From the NCBI GenBank assembly GCA_019671005.1, contig CM033745.1:39601834-39665833 (forward strand): 64,000 nt of DNA, written 5' to 3'. This stretch comes from Hibiscus mutabilis. Lineage: Eukaryota > Streptophyta > Magnoliopsida > Malvales > Malvaceae. Of the stretch, positions 1-11,206 are shown piece by piece. Positions within the stretch are counted from its first letter, which is position 1. Every line of letters starts with the position of its first letter. A program made the translations under genes and the position numbers. The notes below the pieces were generated by a model. That model was not told where the DNA came from and searched no databases. It was given only the letters and a program-made list of their open reading frames with translations.

Positions 1-518
1 TGGATTGGGTATTAGTGTAAGCTTTAATCATAGTACTATAATTAAGGTAAAATTTCAATATCATACTATTGTATAATTTGACTCAAACTTAGACCCTAAT
101 AAATCATTTACCTTTAAACTCCATGAAGTTGGCCGAATCATGTATTCCCTATCCCCCAATCGTTTTCATCACCCCTTTGTTTTGAATACTGTCTAATAAT
201 ACATAGTAAGGGTTATGTTTTTAGTCTTGAGTCATTAGGTGTCTTATAAAATCAATAATTGCAACTAGAAGCTAAAATCTTCAAGGAATTATGCCCTGAT
301 TGTATCTGAGCCCCTATAAGGTAGGAACTTATTTTAAATGAATGACATCCCTTATGAAAGTTAGAAATTAAGGTTATATTATTAAATTTTTGTGTGTTCT
401 TGTTTTTCAAGTTACCTTGTACTCGACCTAAGGGCTTACAAATATGTAAACTAACCATTGCTTGCTATATAACACTTCTTAGTTCGGTTTACTCCTAAAT
501 CGGGTAAGGGGTGTTACA
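1..518. mobile_element. 3' part of a Ty3-type LTR (left end outside window)
   Basis: The segment ends in aaggggtgttaca at 506-518, the typical 3' end of plant chromodomain Ty3 LTRs and close to the ends of the solo LTRs at 6114 and 49542. No pol domain is visible and the 5' end lies outside the window. It may be a solo LTR or the end of a full element. The short minus-strand reading frame at 252-458 looks like chance. Confidence 0.4.
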
Positions 519-795
519 GTAGAGGCATGGTAGTTTTTTTAGAGTAAGTAGTTGTGTCATTATCATTATGATTTGACGGCTCGAGACAAGCTGTAAGGAG
601 AGAGGAATAACATGATAGGTTATAGCAATTAAACGTTTTGTATTCATGCAGTTACTAATTGGAGGTATCAATATTGCGTGAATTTAAACATTTGTTAAGG
701 GTTTCAAAATCTTGAAATTAACTGCTTGCTTGAGTGGTTTATAAAATTTGAACCTTAATCTTTGAGTCTTGGCATTTTCCTTTCCCTTTTTCTTC

Positions 796-803
796 TATAA
801 ATA
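796..803 (+). promoter_or_regulatory. TATA-box-like site, copy 1
   Basis: TATAAATA lies in a pyrimidine-rich context and is followed by a segment that resembles the one after the second TATA site at 2423. The pairing of the two sites supports a duplicated promoter. No transcript start can be seen. Confidence 0.3.
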
Positions 804-970
804 GTGCTCTTTGGGGCTGACTTCTTATAACTTGATTACTGAGTAAGTCATTCTTTCCTTCTTGAGTTTTGTCTTTGGGCGGAATTTATATGTTGTGATA
901 GGTAGTATACACAAGCTTCACTTGATGAACCGTGGGAAGTTCTGGTTATTTACTGATGTTGCTTGTGTCG

Positions 971-1081
971 ACAAACAATAGTATTTGAAAGGCTATGATT
1001 AGCCGTTTTTAGCTATGAACAACAACAAATAGAGTATTTGGAAAACCTTGCGTTCAAGATTTTCCAAATACTATTGTTTGT
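971..1081. repeat. Short inverted repeat
   Basis: acaaacaatagtatttg at 971-987 is matched by its exact reverse complement at 1065-1081. An inner pair, gtatttggaaaa at 1034-1045 and its complement at 1060-1071, lies inside. The left arm also belongs to the direct repeat shared with 2601-2637. Confidence 0.6.
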
Positions 1082-1413
1082 AACTACATTGGGGATGGCC
1101 ATTACTGAGCAGTTTATATAAAGTTGTTGATGCTTGTTCCATTCCTCGTATATATGATCAAGGTGGCTGCTCGTTTGTCAATTGTGGGTGTGTGCGGTGA
1201 TGGCAGGCATTATGACGAAAAATAACTTGGTCACAAGGACTCGCAAGGTTGAGCCACAGAACAAGAAAATAAAGAAGGGTTTGTTATTTTCACATGTTCA
1301 TCCTAATATTGAAAGAAAAACCAATCAAAGTGTGGCCAAAATGACCTTGAGATGACGTTTGTTCTTGAAGTATTTGCAAATTTATTAGAAAATGATTTTC
1401 TATAGTTGTTTTT

Positions 1414-1650
1414 GACTATTATGTGTTTATTCTCGTGTTAGTATCCTCGAATGTCATCATGTACTGATCATATATGTATTGAAATCTTGCCTCTCAGTTA
1501 CGATAATCTGGACTATTATTTGTTTATTCGTATGTTAATATCTTTGAATGTCATCATGTACTGATTATATATGTATTGAAACCTTGCCCTCTGGGTTCAA
1601 TAATCTAGAGTACTATTTGTTTATCCGTGTGTTAATATCTTCGAATGTCA
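1414..1650. repeat. Tandem repeat, unit about 98 bp, 2.4 copies
   Basis: Copies start near 1414, 1511 and 1610. Each carries a cgaatgtcatcatgt-like core (tgaatg in the middle copy), and the first two also share atatatgtattgaaa. The copies differ at several positions, so the array is not recent. Confidence 0.7.
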
Positions 1651-2422
1651 TCATGTTCTTCAAGCAAATTGCTTGAATACTTGCAATTCTGAATTTATAC
1701 TTCGTTTGGATATTGTATGCCCGTTCTTGGAAACGACGATGATTTAGGTGATTCGGTCCTTCTATGTTGCATCTTTTTAGTAGACTTGGAGGCGTTTGTT
1801 CAAGGAGAAAACCACTTGAATGTAAAAACGCCGCATAACAATCCTTTATTACGAAATGTTTTGGGAAGGGTATGATTTTTAGTGATCACTTCTGTGTGCA
1901 ACTCTTCCGCGTGGTGGCTTTTTTAGAAAGGCGTGAGATCCAGGTTGCTTGTTCCCGAAGGACTAATCTAAATTCTCGCATCTCTTAATGCATTTTATAT
2001 CGTTAAAAGGGAATGGGATTAGTGCTGTGACTTTGACATTAACGTGAATCACGTTACTATACACGTGATTCAGATAGCTTTCGCATGTCGAGTCTGCAAC
2101 GGAATGACTTTGGCATTGCTGATATGTTCGTAGAGGGTTGTAACTGAGTATTCGCATGGTCGTAGTTCGTCGATACTAACAAGTACTTTTTCACTTGACT
2201 TGGGAGTGATTGGGCTTTACGTGCCAGAGTTCCTGAAGAGAGAGATTTGGATTGGTTGTGGCAGATGCACATTTTAACTGATGTATTTTTTGATTGAATG
2301 ATTCGAGGTTGCATGCTTTTAGGCATCGATTTAGGATTTTGAAATCTCAGAATTAAATTTTTGTCTCGGCGTTTCCAAGGTTTGAATTTTAAATGTCTGT
2401 ATTTGGTATTTCTTTCTTCTAT

Positions 2423-2430
2423 TATAAATA
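2423..2430 (+). promoter_or_regulatory. TATA-box-like site, copy 2
   Basis: TATAAATA is set in a segment (2400-2470) that resembles 775-850, including the following (c)ttataac(c/t)g stretch. It stands about 265 bp before the first recognisable coding block of the SMC-hinge relic. Confidence 0.3.
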
Positions 2431-2693
2431 GGAATCATTTGGCTCCAGAGTTTTTATAACCGAGTAGCGAGTAGAATATTGTTGTCTTTGTAGCGATATG
2501 TGTGTTGGTTGGGATCTTTACTTGTAGGGATGAGTAGCATATAAGGGCATCATTTTGCAAATTTGAAAGGGGTGTTGATATTTTACTTGGATTGTTTATA
2601 TCGACGAACAATGGTATTTGAAAGGTTATGATTATCCATTTGTCGATATTAACATTGATAGGTAGTGAGTGTTTGAGTGAAGAACAAGTGCTT

Positions 2694-3330
2694 GTTGTTG
2701 TATGCAAATCCTATAATTCAACATGTGCTCTTGAGCAGTATGGGAAGAATGGTAAATCTATAAGTGGCAGATTTCTTGTTAACCGCCTAGAAGATATAAG
2801 GTAATACATGCATGATACTTATTGGTTTCGAAGCGGTTAATGAATATTACAACTATTCCTACAAACATTGAAGATTTAATCTTTGAGAACTGAATGCTTT
2901 GCAGTCGACTACTCTCATTATAACTATTTTATGTAATGTTCAATTGTGAAGGGCTTATCAAGAAGGGGTTGAATTCAATAACCCTCGAAGGAAGCTAGTC
3001 TTATAAGATCCTAGCTCGCTATTTGGACACTGCTCTCCAGGTTTCATTGGCTATGCAATTAATATGGTTAACCTAGATAATCGTCATATCAACTACAGAA
3101 CTAAATCTGGCCATGGTTTGCGGGAGACTCTATTCTACAAACTTTTTTGGTGATGTTCAAGTGTACAAAAGAAGGGAACATATGATGTCTCTTCTACTAC
3201 GATCAAAGTTAAGGTGAATGGCAGGGTGTTGAAGTACACATCGACGACCTTAGATGAGAAGATAGGAAAAGATCTAACTTTTAAAGAAGTTTTGAAGTCA
3301 CTTAAGGAGGCCAATTTTAGTTGAGCTTGG
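2694..3330 (+). pseudogene. Relic of an SMC-hinge protein (DMS3/GMI1 type)
   Basis: Two exon-like blocks read as part of the SMC flexible-hinge module found in plant DMS3 (RNA-directed DNA methylation) and GMI1 (DNA-damage response). Block A (2694-2800) contains the stretch GKSISGRFLVNRLEDIR and ends at a splice-donor-like ag|gtaata. Block B (about 2945-3190) contains NPRRKLV, then PGFIGYAINMVNLD, then SGHGLRETLFYKLF and VQVYKRREHM, in the order expected for the family. An in-frame TAA lies just after NPRRKLV and a frameshift lies between KLF and DVQVY, so it cannot encode a working protein. A further open stretch, 3190-3324, reads KVKVNGRVLKY and KDLTFKEVLKSLKE; I could not place it in the hinge family. 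The N-terminal and C-terminal parts are absent. The family call comes from motif memory and needs a protein search. Confidence 0.5.
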
Positions 3331-4776
3331 TTTTGATTTTATGCTTTGTTAGTTTAGAAATGTAGTATTTTCCCGTTTGACTTTGGAGTGATATGTTTTC
3401 ACGGTTGTTGTTTTCCTAGAGATGACTATAATGACCCAATTCCTGGGTTAGTGAATTAGGACTCAGACTCAGGTTATGGGTCTTTATCATAGAAGTCCAA
3501 GTTAAGAATTTTAAGTTGGGTCCATTATGTTGGTGGGAGTATGTTTGAATTTTAAAAGGATGAGAATAGGTGAAAAGTGAATGGGAGATGATGGGACGAG
3601 AGAGAAAAAGAAAAGTAAGAGAGAAAGAGGGAAGTGAGGGAGAAAGTGTTGGTAGGAGATTCAATCTATGATCTACGGAGATCCAACCGTTCGTTGTCGA
3701 CACCTCTACCACCATTGTGTTCATCTCGTCAAAATGATTTTGCCGGTACCAGCGCCATTGTCACCAGAGATGCCATCAGAGGGGGTAAGAGAAGAAAATT
3801 TTCAGGTTGTCGAGTTTAGGGGGTTATAGGGCTCAAAACGAAGAACGAAGGCGACCATCGTGCTCACTGGTGTCTAGGCGTTCGTCATTACCGTCCAGCC
3901 GCCGAAAGCTGCCGCATGCACTACCCCTTCATGTGGGCGACGTCCAGCTGTGTGAGTAGCTATACCGGCTCAAGCCGAGCCATTGGGCCAGCCGGTGGAG
4001 CCGGCCTATTAAGTCGAGCCGCCAGCCGCTATTGACCACCACTGTTGTCGTTGACTAGCACTGACTTTTTTTGGGTGACCCTACCTGGGGGTTTCTCAAT
4101 GTTTCGGATCCATTGGCGTAATTTGTTTTGCCAAATTCAAAATTGGTAAGCTATTTTTTACACTTTTGACCTTTCGAATTCATGGAAGTGTGAGATTAAG
4201 TGATATTTATGGTATTAATTGATATGCAATGATTATTTAGGATTAGATATTGGATCAAGTGGAATATTTATGGAGCTTGGATGAGGATTTTAGCAATATC
4301 AGCTTAAGGTTAGTACACCTCGAACTCCTATTGCTTCATGAGCAACATAAATGTGAATGCCTTGCATGTTAGTATCTGCAAAATAGGTAGACATAAATAA
4401 GCATGTATTGAGACTGATATTATGGGACTCGATAACTATGAAATGCATGATGTTGCCATGAATATGATGTGACTCATGAAGGCTTTAAAGACCGTGTAGG
4501 GTCGTTTGAAATGCTTGTATATCTACTTGATGATTGTTTGATTGATTGGTAATCGTGATGTCTTGTATGCTTGTTCGAATAGATTAATATATTTGATGGA
4601 AATTGTGTAAGGGATGAATAATGGTAATATTCAAATAAATGATTACAAAACTAATAATTAATACTAATTTATTTAAATGCGTTAGTAAACCAACCCTAAT
4701 GACTATCATAAGCTTTAGGGATCGAATAAAATGTTATAGATCGTAATTCAAGAAAATGGTGTGAACCGTGAATAAG

Positions 4777-4911
4777 GTATCGATACGAGCTTTTACCGTA
4801 CTCGGTACTTGTATAAATCTAGGATTCCCAATAAGCATTTCAGTATCGGTACGCGCGTGAGTACTGATACTCGAGGGTACCATGTCGATACTCGTATTCG
4901 AGTACCGGTAC
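4777..4911. repeat. GTAYCGRTAC palindrome cluster in LTR
   Basis: Exact matches to the self-complementary 10-mer lie at 4777-4786, 4843-4852 and 4902-4911, with near-matches between them (4861-4870). The same word clusters in unrelated LTRs further right. Confidence 0.8.
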
Positions 4912-5230
4912 CCGATGTGCTAAATATTCAATAAATGTAATTTAAGAGTGGAAATTGATGTGTATATTAATAGTGGAATTAGGCCATGGAAATTGAGATA
5001 ACATGGAATAATGAAGATAATAAATGAGATTAATTATATACTTCTCTATAATGTATTAACAACTCGGTAATGTAAAATGAATGATGTAATGATGGTTAGC
5101 AACGATAGAAAGATCCTTGGGATCATGTTGCTTGTATATCGGGTAGGCATTTGATTGGTTGAGTCTTTTGATTGATGGGATTCGGATACCCAGTGAAAGA
5201 CTGTTGCAATACCATGGTTAGAGATACCGA

Positions 5231-5505
5231 GTGTGGGTGTATGTTCCGATGCTATATGACATGGCCTCACCCAGGGTGTATGTTACGATGCTAGGTGACC
5301 CGGGCTCACCAGAGTGTAGATGCTTGAGGGGGGATTCTGAGCAAGAGTGTATATTACGATGCTAGATGTCCCGGGCTCACCAGAGTGTTGATGCTTGAGG
5401 GGGGATTCTGAGCAAGGGTGTATATTACGATGCTAGGTGACCCGGGCTCACCAGGAGTGTATGTTTCGATGCTACGTGACCCAGCCTCACTCTAGTGTTG
5501 TTGTT
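5231..5505. repeat. Tandem repeats inside the solo LTR, unit about 70 bp
   Basis: Several copies of a unit with the core cgatgctaggtgacccgggc follow one another; the middle copies also share ttgaggggggattctgagca. Outer copies are shorter and more diverged. Confidence 0.75.
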
Positions 5506-6573
5506 GTTGATATGTGTTTTCGCCTAGATGATCTGTTGAGATCTCGAGCTTGGTTGGGCCTTGTGTGTCATGTATGATGTTTTTCTATGTTGAGAGCATG
5601 TGTTTAGGGGACTAGTGGTAGCACCATGTATTATTTATCTCTTTTTATTGCTCATACTAGCTTGCATGCTTATGTTTATGATTAGCATGAAGTATAGTAG
5701 AGTAGATGTGTACCACTGAGCTTTGTAAGCTCAGGGCTCAGAATCGTTGTTTCCGTGCGTAGGTTGATCATTAGATCGTGGGATCGTGGAGCACTATTAG
5801 TACGAGATTCCAGTATTTGGTGATCTCCGGAGTACGGTACTTGTGTCTAGTGGGCTATGTATTCGTATGACCCTACATGTGGGAGTTTGTAATCCTTATT
5901 TTGAAAATGTATTAATCGAGTGAAACATTTAAATGTTTTAATTTAATTAGACCTCCTTGTAACGTTTTAATCCTTTATATATTTATTTATTTTTAAATGT
6001 TGGCTTTAAATGTTTTAGGAAAACATTTTATTTGGGCTAAACCGAGTTAAGAAATTTTATGGATTTGGTTTGGGATTGAGGCTCAAATGTGTCATCCGGG
6101 CTGAGGGTGTTACAATGATGATATATATTAACTTCTGTTATCTAGGAACCCATAGAGTAAATCAAAAACAGACAGTTACCCTTAGTTTGAAAGTGAACTG
6201 TATTTCTTAACATATTACTCATCACGCGTTGTCTTGGGAGCAGTTCTACTTATTGTTTCTCTAGGTTTACCGTGAGTGTAATTCGGATATGGTTTAACTC
6301 TTCTTAGAGCAATAGTTAGTTACGAAATGTTGTTGTTCTTGAAGTGCTTGCTAGATTGCCTTTTTGTGATGAAAGATTTGTAGGAAGGAAGCTATAAAGC
6401 TCGAATTACATTTATATTTTGGTGTACGGACTATACTTTTCTTTCTTTAAACTGGATATATATAATCATAAACTTTCATCGTTCGCAAATTTGCAAGATA
6501 AATGGGTAGCAAATGCTCACCCTCTTTAAAGGATATTTTGCGAGAGAGTTCAATTTTTTGTTGTTTCTCATGA

Positions 6574-6585
6574 GGTGACGTCACC
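6574..6585. promoter_or_regulatory. GGTGACGTCACC palindrome (bZIP/CRE-like site)
   Basis: This is a perfect 12-bp palindrome containing TGACGTCA, the core bound by plant TGA/bZIP factors. Whether a nearby promoter uses it is unknown. Confidence 0.35.
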
Positions 6586-6748
6586 CTATTTGAGTAGATT
6601 ATATATTTTCGTAGTTGCTTTGAGTTGGGAAGATTCTTGCCCCCCAGGTGAAGTAATTTTAATCACCATGTACCTATTTTCACATGTACTATTTTTTGGC
6701 AAAGCGAACCTTTGTCCTTGCAGTCGTTTCTTTTATCTTTACGGTTGG

Positions 6749-6838
6749 TTTACTATGCACACTTACTGTGGAAGTGGCTAGAGAACATTTCATCTTTGCA
6801 GTTGCTTTACTATGCACACTTACTGTGGAAGTGGCTAT
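6749..6838. repeat. Tandem duplication, period 57 bp
   Basis: tttactatgcacacttactg and the following gtggaagtggcta occur at 6749 and again at 6806. In the plus frame this doubles the peptide LLCTLTVEVA. Confidence 0.8.
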
Positions 6839-7041
6839 CGAACCTTTCAACTTTGTTGTCGGGGGAATTAAGGATGGAAGAAACATTAGTAGGAAAGGTA
6901 TTTTCATTAGCCAAAAAAAGTCATATAGAATGTCAAAATGATTTATAAGATTTGGAATTTTGCAATAGAATGTACATAATGATGAAAGGTTAAAGAGAAA
7001 CATATATTAAGCAGTATGAGCTAGGTCGTACCTTTTCATGT

Positions 7042-8029
7042 TTGATGTGTCTTTACTTGGTGACAAGTCGTCATTCTCTCGCGTTCTTGCTACCATACTT
7101 AGCTGCTAAATGGTCTGCAGCTTTGCATCGGAGGCCAACCTTGATCGTTCTTCAAGCCACCAGGAGGTTACGAGGGGAATCACTTTACTCTCGAAGGTTT
7201 ACAACTTCGAATTTTATCAGCAAGGATTACTTCTTCTCTTTGGGCATAAAGACTATGAGGGCTCCTTACATCCCTCGTTTGAACTTCCTGCTTCTTATGT
7301 CCCTACTCTCCCTCATTTCACTTGTTGCGCTCTTAGTTTTACATCTCTCATCTGAACCTCTATGATTGGTTTTCCCCTTCTGACCGACAGGTTGTGGCTT
7401 CATGATTGGTTTTTAGTGCATGCATGTGTCCCTTTTTGGTCGTTTCGGCTGCTTCTCCTGACGACTCCATGATTTTCCATCATGTTCTTCATGTTGGCCA
7501 GTTGGTCACTTCTGGGTTAGGAGGGGGAGGTTTCCTTTTCCACATCTTCACTTTTTTTCCTATCTCCGTCCATTCTTCCATTTATGCTTCTACCAGAGGT
7601 CGATCCTCGTTGTTTTCTGAGAATCGGTCTGAAAAAGTAAAGGGTCCATGCTCACCACACCAATTGTTAATCACGAAAGTGTGCAATACTCTTCGGTGGA
7701 AGGGCCCGATGGTTTGGGCGGTGTTAAGGGAGTGTTTTCTTTGGGGAGAGGAGGGGGATCTCATGATATGTTCCTCTTTTTTTGTGTTCAGAACCCTCTT
7801 GCTTAGAGTTAAATGGTCTCTTATAGGGGATTGGGAAGGGCATGCACACGTGTCAATCAAGGATGACAAATATCTTAGTGAATTGAGTTGCCGTGACTCG
7901 GGTGTCTGTGTGGATCATGTGCATCGTCACATGGTCTGGAGTTATGTTCGCACTTCGAGTTCGCGATGTTTCATAGCTGGTTGTTCGTGTGGTCACGGCC
8001 TTCTCGTATATTTGCAGGCGGTTTGTTGA
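7042..8029 (+). other. Region with unassigned open frames, GC above its surroundings
   Basis: Open frames of 107 codons (7042-7365) and 207 codons (7406-8029) lie on the plus strand, with 95- and 71-codon frames opposite. GC content is visibly above that of the flanks. I recognise no domain in any frame. The peptides have mixed hydrophobic runs and many Cys, His and Arg but no repeated motif. It could be a decayed gene, a captured fragment or the untranslated part of an old retroelement. I do not claim a product. Confidence 0.2.
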
Positions 8030-8967
8030 TTGGGTGTTTACATGGTGACGGTTCGCATGTACTAACAAATATTAATAAAAATATTGAACTATGTCAAATT
8101 AAATATAAAAATGAAGTATAACATATAAAAACAAAAACCATAATTTAACAAATATATAATAATTAAAATGAACAGAAAAATCTTTTCCCTAAACCCTACA
8201 AACGAACGTTGAAGAGAAATTATTGTTCGGAGTACAGTATTTACAAGCGGGTGTAGAAGTGTACTGTAATTTTTTTTTTTTTGACATAAGTAGACGTGTA
8301 GTGTGTTGGATCTTGTATCATGTGGACGTCCAAATTTGGGTCAAACAGCAAAAGCTCGACAAAGAATTATGGTCCGAAAAGCCAATTATCTTAGAAAAAG
8401 AAATGTGCTGGAATTTTAACTTAAGGTTCACTCATCTGGGGTTAGACAGCGCCACCATAATAATTCCTGGAATGGGATAAGTAATTTAGTCATACAGACC
8501 ATAAATAAATAATTAAATATTTTATGTTAAAGTTTTTTTTATAATTCTAATCTGATTATAAGATAATATTTTAATCTGGTTTTATATTTAAATAAATATA
8601 CACGCACAATTACAGATTACACTGCTACAATCCAGATCACCTAAAAAGAACAGCCTACCTTTTACCGTTAAAATTACTCAATGGGTTCATTTTATGCTTA
8701 AGTTAACAACTTTGGTTTTGATTGAGTGATATTATTTTTATTTTTAATGCACCTTTAATTATTAATGATTCACCTTGAATGTTGTTACAATTTATGTTAC
8801 AAGATGAATCATAATTAAAGTACTTAAAAGTGATATCAATGTATTAATTATTTTATTAATATTTTATTTTCATGGATATTCTTGAGGTTTTTGTACTTGA
8901 CAGGTATTGTTTATGATCTAATTGATTGAAAGCAGATGTTTAAAAGTAGGTGTCTCCCTTTCCTTTA
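8030..8967. other. AT-rich spacer
   Basis: Nothing recognisable was found here. An 85-codon frame at 8223-8480 contains a long T run and shows no domain. Confidence 0.4.
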
Positions 8968-10224
8968 GAGTTAATTGCACTACACGTCCTCAAATTATAA
9001 TTTTTATTTTAAATTGATCTCTAAACTTTTAAAATATTTTAATTTTATCCCCAAAAGATTATTCTCATTCTAAATTGGCCTCCAAACTTTTGAATGTTCC
9101 ATTTCCATCCCTAAACTATGACTCTCATTCTAAACTGGCCCCCAAACTTTTGAATGCTCCATTTCCATCCCTAAACTATAACTCTCATTCTAAACTGACC
9201 CCCAAACTTTCTAAATATTCCAATTTCATCCTCAAATTATCGTTTATATCGCATCATATTATTACATAATATACATCAACATTTCATGACAGCTAACAAC
9301 TTTTATAACGATTTTTTTTTTGTTTGGCAAAAGATTATTTTTATTAATAAAATTGAGCCATAGACCTACTTATGAGCCTAATTGAAAACATCCCTAACCT
9401 AAATGGAGGAAAGTAGTACTACATAAGAAGGTATAAACAACCAAGAAGGCTACAAAGTCAATAGGCAACACTGCAAAATCGAGAGAAGAAAACACCTTCC
9501 CACACTATAACCCATACTATCCAAACAACCTGCCATCCAATGATAGCCATTGCTCCCCGAAGCCTATTACAAACTGCCTCCCCAGTATGCCTAATCAAAT
9601 AAAAACACCAAAACTATACAAACACAAACACATAAGTTGGACTTACCAAGCTCGGGCTCCTTACCCTTCAACACCCAAAGCTTATCAACTAAAGCAGTTA
9701 TTTCTTATGGTTCAATCAGTTACCCTACAAACCCAACGCTTATCACAATCACCAACCATAGAGCAGTAAACCTTGCCCGAACCAGAAAAATAATCCCCAA
9801 ACTACAATAGACTTCAACTCGCACCATCTTTCGCTCTAAGATTACTTTCAGAGGCAACCACTCAATAAAACTTTATCAGAAAAACCAACGACAACACCAA
9901 AAACAAATAAAGCATCTCAACAAAGAACCTCAACTTCAAGGTAAACTAAGCTCAGATCCCAGGCAAAACCCTATAACGATTTTATTAACATAAGATATGA
10001 TTAACATATATTGATAATTTGGGGATGAAATTAGAATGTTCAAAAATTTTGAGGGCCAATTTAGAATGAGAGACATAGTTTGAGCATAAAACTGGAATGC
10101 TCAAAAGTTTGGGGATCAATTAGAATGAAGGTCATAGTTTGAGGATAAAATTAAAATATTTTAAAGTTTAAAGACCAATTTAAAATGAGTGTCATTATTT
10201 AGGAATGTGTGGTGCAATTAACTC
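8968..10224. mobile_element. TIR element with long subterminal repeats (MULE/foldback-like MITE)
   Basis: The ends are gagttaattgcactaca (8968-8984) and its near complement tgtggtgcaattaactc (10208-10224). Behind each end the same roughly 60-bp module (attctaaactggcccccaaa plus cttttgaatgctccatttcc) is repeated, in opposite orientation on the two sides, to about 9250 and from about 10015. There is no transposase. I found no clean TSD. A LINE tail has inserted in the middle (9312-9971). The small plus frame at 9075-9269 is a translation of the repeats. Confidence 0.7.
9312..9971 (-). mobile_element. 3' fragment of a non-LTR retrotransposon (LINE), antisense, nested
   Basis: A 12-bp direct repeat, tataacgatttt, lies at 9304-9315 and 9972-9983. 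The insert begins with a T run on the plus strand, so the poly(A) end of a minus-strand retroposon lies at the left, preceded on the minus strand by a TTGGC-poor 3' UTR. The insert is only about 660 bp, so it is heavily 5'-truncated. The call as a LINE rather than another retroposon rests on length and tail only. Confidence 0.6.
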
Positions 10225-11206
10225 CTCCTTCCATTATTAAATTATTTTTGCATTACAAAGTTCATTTTTAAAAGTTATTACAATATAATCTAATAATCTC
10301 CTTCATTATCCGTTAAGTTGGACTGGGTCAACATATCCAACTATTTCTTTTATTTAGAAACTCAATTAACCTATTAAATGTTTCATCTTATATATATAAA
10401 AAAAATGGGGTCTGGTTAAATTTCAGATGACATTTAATTCGGTTTGTTCCTATGTCATTTGGTTCGAGTTAATTTTAATTATTTTAAACTCATCTCAATT
10501 TTGAAATCATTCAAGTTTGGTGTGTTTTGGATTGGGTCATTTGAATTTGAGACTTGGGTTTTTTGAGTCATTCTGAGTTCTAGTAAGTTTATTCGGGTTA
10601 TTTATTTTGGTCATTTAAATTTACATCATTTTGATTTTGGATAATTTTGACTCCATGTTGGTTTGGTTTAAGGTTAATTTTATTTTTGATTTTTGACATT
10701 TTTAATTTAACTTTAGTTTAATAGGATCAAATTTAAATAATTGTATTCGTATTAATCTTATTAAATTTATTTGGGTCATTTAAGTTCATTTCGATTGTTG
10801 AGTCAAATTTAAACTTAAATTAATCGGACTAAATTAAAAAGAAAAACGAGTTAGACTTGATAGGTCGCATCCAAAGTTGAACTCAACCTGTAGGGGCGAT
10901 TTCAAAAAAAAAAGAGGGATCAGAATTGAATTACAAATTTTAGGAGGTAAAAATACAATTTTAACCATTGTATTTGCTTACAATTTTACACTTTTTTGAA
11001 GGTACTTAAGAGCATTTTTACCATTTTAAAATCAAACCCCCGTAATTGGGGCGTCGCCCTTGTAAACCTGTCAGGTTAAAACCTAAAAAGCATTTATAAA
11101 TCCCATTAAACTTTCAACTCGATTAATCAAAATTGGTTATAAATTTCATTATTAAAAAATATTGAAGTCCGTAAAACTAGAACAAGCAACATTTATAATT
11201 GATTTT
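10225..11206. other. AT-rich spacer with degenerate repeats
   Basis: There are no genes. 10420-10880 has many degenerate copies of gggtcatttgaatttgag-like words, typical of decayed plant MITE sequence. Confidence 0.4.

Larger units (their letters stand above)
519..2693. other. Old gene-flank sequence, no intact gene
   Basis: No long open frame is seen. The stretch has two similar TATA-bearing segments (about 645-1004 and 2310-2637), a tandem repeat at 1414-1650 and a short inverted repeat at 971-1081. A 51-codon frame from the ATG at 1200 is rich in Lys and Arg (starts MAGIMTKNNLV) but I do not recognise it. The block sits directly upstream of the SMC-hinge relic, so it may be its former promoter and 5' region. 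Confidence 0.4.
3427..6114 (+). mobile_element. Solo LTR of a Ty3/Tekay-like retrotransposon
   Basis: The 2,688-bp block starts tataatgaccc (a decayed TGTAAYGACCC) and ends gagggtgttaca, the usual ends of chromodomain Ty3 LTRs. Flanking 5-mers are atgac (3422-3426) and atgat (6115-6119), a four-of-five target duplication. No gag or pol is present and no partner LTR is nearby. Inside are a GC-rich part (3840-4080), a GTAYCGRTAC cluster (4777-4911), a tandem array (5231-5505) and a segment near 5700-5780 similar to one in the solo LTR at 45858. Open frames such as 3416-3724 (minus) and 3634-3819 are not genes. Confidence 0.8.
6115..7041. other. Old flank resumed after the solo LTR, no intact gene
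   Basis: This continues the sequence cut by the solo LTR. It has a small tandem repeat at 6749-6838 and a perfect palindrome at 6574-6585. Overlapping short frames on both strands (6575-6941, 6689-7003) follow the tandem repeat and are not convincing genes. Confidence 0.4.

Noticed and set aside
5231..5505. Regular repeats resembling a CRISPR array
   Set aside because: The units are contiguous tandem repeats without spacers and lie in a plant LTR.
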